In this document: in pieces, positions 1 through 6,505 of the stretch
Numbering within the stretch: position 1 is the first letter of the stretch
How the letters are laid out: each line of letters opens with the position of its first letter
DNA from: Prevotellaceae bacterium UBA7017
GTDB taxonomy: Bacteria; Bacteroidota; Bacteroidia; Bacteroidales; Bacteroidaceae
DNA: 12,436 nucleotides
Reading direction: 5' to 3'
NCBI GenBank assembly: GCA_002449535.1
Contig: DJWZ01000035.1
Coordinates: 1-12,436, forward strand
Translations under genes and position numbers: made by a program
Notes under the pieces: model-generated
Databases searched by the model: none
What the model was told of the DNA's origin: nothing
What the model saw: only the letters and a program-made list of their open reading frames with translations

Positions 1-255
1 AGCCATGATGGCATTTTGGTGTCCGGCATTATGGGCTAAGTTTATGCCTTTGACAAAAGGATGTCTTTTGGCGAGTTGACAAATTAGTTCCCAAGTCTTG
101 TCTTCCGAACCGTCATTTACGTAAAGAAGAAAACTGTCGGTTGTGATTTTTCCTTTGTCGGTTAGGTCTTGAAAAATGGCTGCCATGTGAGAGGCTGCAT
201 CATTCAATACGGCTTCTTCATTATAACATGGCGAGACAATTGCAAGTTTTATCAT
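1..255 (-). CDS. Family 2 glycosyltransferase, N-terminal part (gene runs off the window)
   Basis: The first 85 codons of a gene whose 3' end lies outside the window. The product begins MIKLAIVSPCYNEEAVL, the first beta strand and nucleotide-sugar binding loop of GT-A fold family 2 enzymes. YVNDGSEDKTW follows at about residues 46-56, the usual (D/N)DGSxDxT motif that binds the nucleotide. NLAHNAGHQNAIMA near the end matches the NxGhxxAi block of the polyprenyl-phosphate/undecaprenyl-phosphate sugar transferases (GtrB/DPM1/ArnC-like), so a membrane-lipid sugar transferase is my best guess; the C-terminal membrane helices that would settle this are not visible. Its ATG overlaps the TGA of gmk as ATGA, so it is translationally coupled and is the last visible member of the operon. 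Family call is secure; substrate unknown. Confidence 0.88.
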   Translation of the reverse strand, partial: MIKLAIVSPCYNEEAVLNDAASHMAAIFQDLTDKGKITTDSFLLYVNDGSEDKTWELICQLAKRHPFVKGINLAHNAGHQNAIMA

Positions 256-842
256 AGGAATGCTGATATCTTCTTCAGTGTTTCTTCTTTCGCTTTATTT
301 AAATCATCGTTTATGATGATGGTGTCGAATTTTTGGGCAAAGGTGAGCTCGTATTCTGCTCTGCCTATTCTCTTTTCGATTTCCTCTTGGGCTTCGGTTC
401 CCCTGCCTGTGAGGCGCTTGCGCAGCTCTTCTATTGATGGGGGCTGTATGAATAAGCTCAATGCTTGGTTGCCGTATGCTTTCTTTATATTCATGGCTCC
501 ATGCACATCAACATCGAATACTACGTTTTCTCCTCTTTCCAATTGTTCTTCGACCTGGCTCTTCAGGGTGCCGTAATATCGGTCGGTATATACTTCCTCG
601 TACTCTACAAATTCGTCATTGTTGATTTTCTTTCGGAATTCGTCTGGGGTGAGGAAAAAGTATTCTACTCCGTTTTGCTCTTTTCCGCGTGGAGGACGGG
701 ATGTGCAAGAGATGCTGAACTTCATGTTCAGCTCAGGATGCTCTTCCATCAACCAGTTGATGATGGTAGATTTCCCGCTACCACTTGGCGCAGAGAATAT
801 TAACAACTTGCCTCTTTGAGGATTTACATCATTCCCAACCAT
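252..842 (-). CDS. gmk: Guanylate kinase
   Basis: Phosphorylates GMP (and dGMP) to GDP with ATP in the cytoplasm, an essential step in guanine nucleotide supply. The 196-residue product has the P-loop APSGSGKST at residues 18-26. The GMP-binding segment is SCTSRPPRGKEQNGVEYFF at about 45-63, with the conserved TSRxxRxxExxGxxYxF pattern, and a lid region rich in RxxGR follows (RKRLTGRGTE.., EKRIGRAEYEL) around 140-170. Length is normal for the family. The ATG at 842 lies 19 nt inside the 3' end of rseP; there is no good Shine-Dalgarno and the next Met is after the P-loop, so this start is the only workable ATG. It overlaps the following glycosyltransferase by 4 nt. In many Bacteroidales gmk sits next to yicC and nadD; here neither is adjacent, rseP being upstream and a GT2 gene downstream. 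Confidence 0.97.
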   Translation of the reverse strand: MVGNDVNPQRGKLLIFSAPSGSGKSTIINWLMEEHPELNMKFSISCTSRPPRGKEQNGVEYFFLTPDEFRKKINNDEFVEYEEVYTDRYYGTLKSQVEEQLERGENVVFDVDVHGAMNIKKAYGNQALSLFIQPPSIEELRKRLTGRGTEAQEEIEKRIGRAEYELTFAQKFDTIIINDDLNKAKEETLKKISAFL

Positions 843-2275
843 CTTAGTATGTCATTTAAGTTTGCGACTACCATTAGTAAAAGGAGAATACCCATACCGA
901 CGTATTCTGCTCTCAGCATGAATTTCAGTCCTGGCTTTTTGCGGAATATCATCTCGTACAGCAGGAACATTACGTGTCCGCCATCGAGGGCTGGTATTGG
1001 CAGTATGTTCATGAAGGCAAGTATTATGCTAAGGAATGCGGTCATCATCCAGAACATATACCAGTCCCATACGGGTGGAAACATGCTTCCGATGGCACCG
1101 AATCCTCCAAGACTCTTTGCCCCTTCCTTTGTTGCTACATATTTCAGGTCGCTGACATAGCCTCCTAACATGTCTATTGCATAGCCACATCCAGCAGGAA
1201 TACATGACAGGAGGTTGTACTCAATGTGGGTAATGTCGGCATATTTGGCAATAGTCGTCATGCCGACACCGAGCTTTGCTTCATTGTCAAATGTCACGGT
1301 TACCGTATCTGTTGAAGTACCACGCTGATAGACAACCTGCTTGGTGAGAACCTTTGTTGAGTCTGCCTTCGTATTACAATCGGTTAGCATGTCTGTCATG
1401 CGTCCAGTTTCATAAGTGAAGGTGTTCCACGAATCAATTGGCTTGCCACCGAGTGCCAATATCTTGTCGCCCTTCTTTAAGCCTGCCTTTGCGGCAGGAG
1501 TGCCAGCCAGAATGGTATCTACCTCAGCCGGAACAAAAGGTCTGCAAAATACAGGGTCGGTTTTCAGCATTTCAATCAGGGACAGGTTGCCAGGTGTCGC
1601 AATCTCTGTTTTCTGTCCATTGCGTATGACGCTGACAGATTTTGCGGCAGCGATGTCCCTGAACAACTGTGCACCAAATTCGCGGAATTCTATCGTGTTT
1701 CCATCTTCGTCGGTACATCCTGTCAAGATGTCATTATCCTTGAATCCCAACGCCTTGGCATCTTCGTTGAATTTCATGCCATAAGGCATATCCTTCACTG
1801 CTATATAGTCTTCGCCCCATGCATAGAAGACGGCACAATAGATTACCAATGCCAAGAGGAAATTCACCAATACTCCACCTATCATTATGAGCAGTCTTTG
1901 CCAGCAAGGCTTGCTTCTAAATTCCCATGGTTGTGCCGGCTCTTGCAGTTTGCTCACATCATGCTGCGTCTCGTCTATCATGCCCTCTATCTGACAATAT
2001 CCGCCAAGTGGAATCCAGCCTATGCCATATTCGGTTCCTTCGTATTCGTAGGTTCCGTCTTCATTTTTCTTTGCAGGAGGTAAGCCGCGTAGTTTTCTCC
2101 ACCAAGCGAATTTGGTAGAAAAGAGTTTGAACTTATAGTCAAAGAAAACGTAAAATTTATTCACCCTGACGCCAAATAGTTTCGAGAAAAAGAAATGTCC
2201 CCCTTCGTGTAGAGCCACGAGGATGGTGATGGCGAGAATGAATTCAAGTGTTTTTATTAGAAATGGACTCATCAT
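824..2275 (-). CDS. rseP: RseP-type site-2 zinc metalloprotease (M50B), membrane-embedded
   Basis: An intramembrane protease that cuts membrane-spanning regulators or leftover signal peptides. The first membrane helix carries the zinc motif HEGGH at residues 23-27, followed by GxxFxxFxF-like FGVRVNKFYVFF. The second conserved site, ALDGGH (LDG, Asp about 431), lies in a later helix and supplies the third zinc ligand. Helices flank both motifs, and the C-terminus ends in a hydrophobic helix (GMGILLLLMVVANL). A PDZ domain is recognisable at about residues 248-290 (AGTPAAKAGLKKGDKILALGG); a second, degenerate PDZ may sit before it. At 483 residues it fits the longer Bacteroidetes form. Its ATG overlaps the dxr stop by 4 nt (ATGA) and its stop lies inside gmk, so it is translationally coupled on both sides. 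Substrates (anti-sigma factor or signal peptide remnants) cannot be told from this sequence. Confidence 0.95.
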   Translation of the reverse strand: MMSPFLIKTLEFILAITILVALHEGGHFFFSKLFGVRVNKFYVFFDYKFKLFSTKFAWWRKLRGLPPAKKNEDGTYEYEGTEYGIGWIPLGGYCQIEGMIDETQHDVSKLQEPAQPWEFRSKPCWQRLLIMIGGVLVNFLLALVIYCAVFYAWGEDYIAVKDMPYGMKFNEDAKALGFKDNDILTGCTDEDGNTIEFREFGAQLFRDIAAAKSVSVIRNGQKTEIATPGNLSLIEMLKTDPVFCRPFVPAEVDTILAGTPAAKAGLKKGDKILALGGKPIDSWNTFTYETGRMTDMLTDCNTKADSTKVLTKQVVYQRGTSTDTVTVTFDNEAKLGVGMTTIAKYADITHIEYNLLSCIPAGCGYAIDMLGGYVSDLKYVATKEGAKSLGGFGAIGSMFPPVWDWYMFWMMTAFLSIILAFMNILPIPALDGGHVMFLLYEMIFRKKPGLKFMLRAEYVGMGILLLLMVVANLNDILRWLGMM

Positions 2276-3450
2276 AGTAGTTCTTCTGCTATTTTTCTTG
2301 CTTCGTTATCACTGTTAATATAATCTTCGTATGTCGGTTTTTGTATTGCAGTCGCTTTTGCCAACGTCTTCTCAATAATATCCCCCATGTCCAGGAAACC
2401 GATGCGTCCCTGCCTGAATGCGAGGTTGACTATTTCGTTTGCGGCATTGACTATGCAACAAGCGTTGCCCCCTCTTCTGATTGCCTCGAAAGCCAGTGCC
2501 AGGCATTTAAATTTCTTCAAGTCGGGCTCAAAGAATTCCAATGGTTGCTTGAAAAAGTCCAACCTGTCTCCGCTCATGCTTAGCCTGTCCGGATAAGTGA
2601 ATGCATATTGTATCGGCAGGCGCATGTCCGGCACTCCCAATTGTGCCTTTATTGCCCCGTCCCTAAACTGCACGGCACTATGTACTATGCTTTGCGGGTG
2701 TACCAAGACTTGTATTTTGTCAGCATCAACCCCAAACAGCCATTTTGCCTCAATCACCTCAAATCCCTTGTTCATCATTGAGGCAGAGTCGATGGTTATC
2801 TTTGCTCCCATGTCCCATGTCGGATGTTTCAAGGCATCAGCCGCTGTCATGGACTTCATCTCGTCGAGAGTTTTGAGGCGGAAGGGTCCTCCCGATGCTG
2901 TCAGCAAAATCTTCTCAATCTCGTTGCCGCTTTCGCCTACGATGCTTTGGAAGATAGCGCTGTGCTCAGAGTCAACAGGTATTATCGACGCCCCGTGTAC
3001 TCCGCGTTTGGGGGCGGCATATTCTTGTATGAGGTCGTTGATGAGGTCGCCTGCTACGACGAGGGTCTCTTTGTTGGCAAGGCAAATCTTCTTTCGTGCC
3101 TTTATCGCCGCTATGGTCGGTGCCAGTCCTGCAAATCCCACCATTGCCGTCAGTACCATGTCAATCGGTTCTGCCTGCACTACTTCGCACAAAGCCTGTG
3201 CCCCGGCATAAACCTTTATGTCAGGACAGTCATCAAGCAGTGCCTTGAGGTCTTCATATTTGTCTTCGTTGGCAATGACCACGCAGGCAGGTTTGTATCT
3301 GCGTGCCTGTTCAGCCAATAGCTCTATCTTGTTGTTTGCAGTAAGACAATAGGCTTCAAAGCGGTCGCTGTGCTCGGAGATTACCTCTAACGCCTGTGTG
3401 CCGATAGAGCCTGTAGAGCCTAATATGCATATTTGTTGTCTTGTCATCAT
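2272..3450 (-). CDS. dxr: 1-deoxy-D-xylulose 5-phosphate reductoisomerase
   Basis: Converts 1-deoxyxylulose 5-phosphate to 2-C-methylerythritol 4-phosphate with NADPH, the first committed step of the MEP isoprenoid pathway and the target of fosmidomycin. The 392-residue product opens with the NADPH-binding loop LGSTGSIGTQ (10-19). It also has LANKETLV (124-131), the metal/active-site block PVDSEHSAIFQ (D160, S161, E162), TASGGPFR (185-191), and the substrate loop with W212 and MNKGFEVIEAKWLFG (226-240; N227, K228 and E231 coincide with E. coli numbering). Length is typical. Two ATGs are in tandem (MM); either could be used. It starts 3 nt after the rimM stop and overlaps rseP by 4 nt. Isoprenoid supply fits its place beside murA, since the undecaprenyl carrier is made from this pathway. 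Confidence 0.98.
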   Translation of the reverse strand: MMTRQQICILGSTGSIGTQALEVISEHSDRFEAYCLTANNKIELLAEQARRYKPACVVIANEDKYEDLKALLDDCPDIKVYAGAQALCEVVQAEPIDMVLTAMVGFAGLAPTIAAIKARKKICLANKETLVVAGDLINDLIQEYAAPKRGVHGASIIPVDSEHSAIFQSIVGESGNEIEKILLTASGGPFRLKTLDEMKSMTAADALKHPTWDMGAKITIDSASMMNKGFEVIEAKWLFGVDADKIQVLVHPQSIVHSAVQFRDGAIKAQLGVPDMRLPIQYAFTYPDRLSMSGDRLDFFKQPLEFFEPDLKKFKCLALAFEAIRRGGNACCIVNAANEIVNLAFRQGRIGFLDMGDIIEKTLAKATAIQKPTYEDYINSDNEARKIAEELL

Positions 3451-3453
3451 TAA

Positions 3454-3957
3454 TTATATATCAAGCAATCCTTCCGGAATTGTCATTTTTATTTGTTTGT
3501 TTGCCACGTCGATGTCCTCTATCAGTTCTTCCGATGCAGGGAGCAGTGTGCCATCTTCCAACTCAAACATTATGTTTTCTGTCTGGCTGTCGATGTATGC
3601 TATCTTTCCGATGTCGTTCACCTGAAATCCCACGAGCATAGGGTAGGAGAGCGTCTCTTGTCCGGTGGCGGTGCTGTTGTCCCTTATGGCGCGGGGAAAA
3701 TAGACGTCGATATTTGCAAAATCCTTAGCTCTTTCAAGGGAGTCTATGCCCTCAAATTTTATCAGTGCCGTCGTGTCTGTCTTGAAATAGTATTCTTCGA
3801 TGAAGAAAGGCACCATGATGTTATCCAACTCCAGGATGAGGTAGTCTGCCTCCGTGCGGTCGAAGATGTCGTCTTCCACCTGCATGGAGATTTCTCCCTT
3901 TATGCCATGAGCTTTCCCCAGTCGTCCTATTCTATATACCTCTTCAGCCCTTATCAC
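3454..3957 (-). CDS. rimM: 16S rRNA maturation factor RimM
   Basis: Binds ribosomal protein S19 and helps the 30S head domain mature. The N-terminal beta-barrel has the family signature EEVYRIGRLGKAHGIKGEI; a middle segment ALIKFEGIDSLERAKDFANIDVYF is the RimM 'AxxLxG' equivalent; the C-terminal half (YPMLVGFQVNDIGKIAYIDSQ onward) is the PRC-barrel domain. I chose the GTG at 3957 (GTG ATA AGG GCT) because Bacteroidales homologues, as I recall them, start MIRxEEVYKIG, giving 167 residues and a 14-nt overlap with murA. The alternative ATG at 3987 adds ten residues (MPWEQKYVEA) and a 44-nt overlap; it does have a purine-rich GAGGG about 8 nt upstream, so it cannot be ruled out. The gene stops 3 nt before dxr. 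Confidence 0.93.
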   Translation of the reverse strand: MIRAEEVYRIGRLGKAHGIKGEISMQVEDDIFDRTEADYLILELDNIMVPFFIEEYYFKTDTTALIKFEGIDSLERAKDFANIDVYFPRAIRDNSTATGQETLSYPMLVGFQVNDIGKIAYIDSQTENIMFELEDGTLLPASEELIEDIDVANKQIKMTIPEGLLDI

Positions 3958-5281
3958 CGCTTCTACGTATTTTTGCTCCCAGGGCATTGAGTCGTCCCTC
4001 TATGTTCTCATATCCCCTGTCTATCTGGGCTACGTTGCTTATTTCAGATGTTCCGTCAGCCGACAATGCTGCTATCAGCAATGCTATTCCTGCACGTATG
4101 TCGGGGCTTGACATCCGCGCAGCCCTGAGCTTCTTGCTCTGGTTGTGACCTATTACGACAGCCCTGTGAGGGTCGCACAGTATTATCTGTGCATTCATGT
4201 CAATCAGTTTGTCCACAAAGAACAGCCTGCTTTCAAACATCTTCTGATGGAACAGCACGCTGCCCTCCGCTTGTGTCGCCACTACGAGCAGTACGCTCAG
4301 CAGGTCAGGCGTCAAGCCCGGCCATGGGGCGTCGCTGATGGTCATTATGGTGCCGTCGATGAAAGAGTCTATCTGATATTTCTCATGTTTGGGAATATAG
4401 AGGTCGTCTCCCTCTTCCTTAATGGTGATGCCGAGCCTTCTGAATGTGTCGGGAATGATGCCGAGGTTTCTTGTCGAGACGTCCTTTATGCGTATTCCGT
4501 CGCCTACCATAGCCGCCATTGCTATGAATGAGCCCACTTCTATCATGTCGGGCAGCAGCCTGTGCTCTGTTCCCTTCAGCGAGTCAACCCCCACAATGGT
4601 CAGCAGGTTGCTGCCGATGCCGCTTATTGTCGCCCCCATCCTGTTCAGCATGTGGCACAGCTGCTGTATGTATGGTTCGCAGGCGGCATTGTATATTGTC
4701 GTCGTGCCCTCTGCAAGCACAGCCGCCATGATGATGTTTGCTGTGCCTGTGACAGAGGCTTCGTCAAGCAGCATGTAGCACCCCTTGAGCCTCTTTGCCT
4801 TCAGCTCATACACGTCGCGGCCCCTTACCTTGGTATATGTCGCTCCCAAGGCGTTGAAACCCATGATGTGGGTGTCAAGCCGCCGCCGTCCTATCTTGTC
4901 CCCTCCTGGCTTTGCGACGGTGGCTCTGCCATATCTGCCCAGCAGCGGACCAAACATCAGGACCGACCCCCTCAGTTGTGCACACTTGCTTACAAATTCG
5001 TCAGAAGCAAGGTAGTCAAGGTCTAAGTTGTCTGCCTGAAAGGTGTATGCCCTCTTCTGCGGGTCTTTTATGTCATGTCCCTTTACCTTTACGCCGACGG
5101 ACTTTAGCAGTTTGATGAGGTTGTTGACGTCAAGGATGTCAGGAACATTGCTTATGGTGACAGGTTCATTAGTCAGCAGAGTGGCACATATTACCTCCAG
5201 TGCCTCGTTCTTGGCACCTTGCGGGGTGATGTCGCCTTGCAGCCTGTGTCCTCCTTCTATGATAAACTTGTCTGTATTCAT
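3944..5281 (-). CDS. murA: UDP-N-acetylglucosamine 1-carboxyvinyltransferase, Asp-type active site
   Basis: Transfers enolpyruvate from PEP to UDP-GlcNAc, the first committed step of peptidoglycan synthesis, in the cytoplasm. The 445-residue product shows the EPSP-synthase-like double inverted barrel: QGAKNEAL (K24, N25) at the start, RGSVLMFGPLLGRYGRA (104-120), PGGDKIGRRRLDTH (125-138), the catalytic-base block SDAPWPGLTPDLLS (D326), and MSSPDIRAGIALLIA near the end. The residue usually Cys (Cys115 of E. coli), which fosfomycin alkylates, is Asp128 here (codon GAC at 4898-4900). Asp versions are active in other bacteria and insensitive to fosfomycin, so intrinsic resistance is predicted. 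The ATG at 5281 has no clear Shine-Dalgarno, as is common in Bacteroidetes. It lies 30 nt after the DUF4290-like gene and its 3' end overlaps rimM. Confidence 0.97.
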   Translation of the reverse strand: MNTDKFIIEGGHRLQGDITPQGAKNEALEVICATLLTNEPVTISNVPDILDVNNLIKLLKSVGVKVKGHDIKDPQKRAYTFQADNLDLDYLASDEFVSKCAQLRGSVLMFGPLLGRYGRATVAKPGGDKIGRRRLDTHIMGFNALGATYTKVRGRDVYELKAKRLKGCYMLLDEASVTGTANIIMAAVLAEGTTTIYNAACEPYIQQLCHMLNRMGATISGIGSNLLTIVGVDSLKGTEHRLLPDMIEVGSFIAMAAMVGDGIRIKDVSTRNLGIIPDTFRRLGITIKEEGDDLYIPKHEKYQIDSFIDGTIMTISDAPWPGLTPDLLSVLLVVATQAEGSVLFHQKMFESRLFFVDKLIDMNAQIILCDPHRAVVIGHNQSKKLRAARMSSPDIRAGIALLIAALSADGTSEISNVAQIDRGYENIEGRLNALGAKIRRSGDKG

Positions 5282-5311
5282 ATATTATGCTGCTGTGTTT
5301 CTTTTCGTTGG

Positions 5312-5590
5312 TTAGCTAATCATTGCCTCAACATCCTTCGTTGTCAGCTGTATCTTTCCGTTTGTATAGTGAGCCAGGTCCATAGCTACTTTTTCTGCAT
5401 CAACGGTTCCCATGCCCCATGTCATGAGGTCACGATACATCTGGCATACCGTCAGATGGGTCAGCGCGTCACGCTCTTCGCCCTCCGGCATGTCCATAAG
5501 TTTATTGAAAATCTCAAACAACAGTCGTCCGTAATGACGCACAGGGATGCGTGTCCTCTCTGTGTTGTAGTCCAGTCCTTGTAGATTCAT
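5312..5590 (-). CDS. Short DUF4290-like protein upstream of murA
   Basis: A 92-residue cytoplasmic protein of unknown function, with no signal peptide or membrane helix. Its N-terminus, MNLQGLDYNTERTRIPVRHYGR, matches the opening of DUF4290 proteins (YNTxRxxlxLPEYGR), a Bacteroidetes family usually encoded directly before murA, as here. Known members, as I recall them, are around 200 residues; after about residue 50 this copy no longer resembles them and ends early (QLTTKDVEAMIS), so it looks like a shortened or divergent form. The start at 5590 is preferred over the in-frame ATG at 5671, which would sit inside tsaB: the 5590 ATG falls 7 nt after the tsaB stop and has AAGGAAAAG immediately upstream, one of the few good ribosome-binding sites in the window. 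It lies 30 nt ahead of murA. Confidence 0.8.
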   Translation of the reverse strand: MNLQGLDYNTERTRIPVRHYGRLLFEIFNKLMDMPEGEERDALTHLTVCQMYRDLMTWGMGTVDAEKVAMDLAHYTNGKIQLTTKDVEAMIS

Positions 5591-5597
5591 CTTTTCC

Positions 5598-6293
5598 TTA
5601 CAGTAACTTTTTTGGTAGTTTTGCTTCATATTCTTTTCCGTAGTCTGGCACATAGTATGCCACATCCTCAAACATTTCCCCGTGATAACGCTTTTCTGCC
5701 AATGGCATCATGTGTCGTGCCAGGGGTACTATATGGTCTATGAAATGGGCATTGGGGTGCTCTATGACCCCTTTGCATTTCTCTGCCCCGTTGCCGAAGA
5801 AATACACTGGATGCTCGTCGAGGAACTCCTTGTAGGTGTTTCCATCCACTATGTCAGCCTGTGTCTTGCGTACGGGTTTCAGGGCTCTGTCGTATATGGC
5901 AGTAAAAGCCTCCATCCTCCTTGCGTCTATCATGGGGCAGAGTAGGGCATCGTCCTCCATCTCGCGCCCCAGCAGAATGGGGACACACATTACCTCCAGT
6001 GTCGGCACGGCAAGCAACTTCGCTTCTGAACCGTAAGCGACGCCCTTTGCCATAGACATCCCGATGCGCAGCCCCGTATAAGAGCCGGGACCTCCGCTTA
6101 TTGCCACTGCATCCAGTTTTTCGTTTGACAGCAACTGCTTCATTGCCTCGTCAACAAACCCCGGCAACAGCTCAGCCGCCTTGGATGAACGTCCGTCGCC
6201 GTGGTCGTCCTTGTCCCAGATGCAGTGCCCGTCCTTCGTCAATGCCACGCTGCATACTTCTGTACTCGTTTCGATGTGTAATATTGTAGCCAT
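5598..6293 (-). CDS. tsaB: tRNA threonylcarbamoyladenosine biosynthesis protein TsaB
   Basis: Non-catalytic partner of TsaD/TsaE in making N6-threonylcarbamoyladenosine (t6A) at position 37 of ANN-decoding tRNAs. The 231-residue product begins MATILHIETSTEVCSVAL, the ASKHA-fold phosphate-1-type strand. It carries the family hallmark AISGGPGSYTGLRIGMSMAKGVAYG at about residues 64-88, then the usual LLAVPTLEVM and CPMIDARRMEAFTAIYD. The C-terminal half is weaker, as is normal for TsaB. It lacks the metal-binding His residues of TsaD, which distinguishes the two. It is the first gene of the operon: about 95 nt upstream is a clear Bacteroidetes-type promoter, and its stop is 7 nt from the next start. 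Confidence 0.96.
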   Translation of the reverse strand: MATILHIETSTEVCSVALTKDGHCIWDKDDHGDGRSSKAAELLPGFVDEAMKQLLSNEKLDAVAISGGPGSYTGLRIGMSMAKGVAYGSEAKLLAVPTLEVMCVPILLGREMEDDALLCPMIDARRMEAFTAIYDRALKPVRKTQADIVDGNTYKEFLDEHPVYFFGNGAEKCKGVIEHPNAHFIDHIVPLARHMMPLAEKRYHGEMFEDVAYYVPDYGKEYEAKLPKKLL

Positions 6294-6387
6294 ATTCTAT
6301 TTGCGATGCGATGTTGCGAGTAAGCGAGGGCAATCAAGCTTGTTTGAATGACCGGGCGTGAGCAACTTCGCACGAGTTTAACGAGTG
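6294..6387 (-). promoter_or_regulatory. Possible structured 5' leader of the tsaB operon
   Basis: About 90 nt between the predicted transcription start (near 6380) and the tsaB ATG. Read on the minus strand it contains repeated CTCG-type words (CTCGTTAAACTCGTG, CTCGCTTACTCGC) and short complementary pieces: CGTG with CACG around GCGAAGTTGC, and GAGCAAC-side bases with GTTGCGAG further down. These could fold into one or two stem-loops. I do not recognise a known riboswitch class, and a chance fold is possible. It may be an RNA leader or a dispersed repeat. Confidence 0.3.
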
Positions 6388-6419
6388 CAAAGGTACGATT
6401 AAGTTATGAATAATGCAAG
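6388..6419 (-). promoter_or_regulatory. Bacteroidetes-type promoter for the tsaB-murA-dxr operon
   Basis: On the minus strand the -7 element TACCTTTG (6388-6395) matches the Bacteroidetes sigma-ABfr consensus TAnnTTTG exactly. A -33-like CTTG (6416-6419, in TTCTTGCA) lies 20 bp upstream, the usual spacing for TTTG. The predicted start of transcription is close to 6380. It is the only good promoter I see between here and the window's low-coordinate end, consistent with one long transcript for eight genes. Confidence 0.72.
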
Positions 6420-6460
6420 AAAAATAAGAGTTTTTTGTATTTTATTTCATTCTTTCATTT

Positions 6461-6502
6461 CAAAACAAAGCGAAGCGACATTTGCCGCTTCGCTTCGCTT
6501 TG
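6461..6502 (-). terminator. Hairpin terminator after the DUF6261-like gene
   Basis: A perfect 12-bp inverted repeat, CAAAGCGAAGCG at 6466-6477 and CGCTTCGCTTTG at 6491-6502, begins 3 nt after the stop codon at 6506-6508. In the minus-strand transcript it is followed by UUUUG. Because GCTTC is repeated, the arms can pair in a second register with a shorter loop (6468-6477 with 6486-6495). Rho-independent termination of the DUF6261-like gene is the natural reading; it also insulates the operon promoter at 6388. Confidence 0.75.
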
Positions 6503-6505
6503 CTT

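Noticed and set aside
2597..3211. 204-codon open frame on the plus strand
   Set aside because: Antisense to dxr, which carries all catalytic motifs; a shadow frame.
5591..5671. 27-residue N-terminal extension of the DUF4290-like protein
   Set aside because: It would lie inside tsaB; the ATG at 5590 has a good AAGGA site and begins exactly where family similarity starts.
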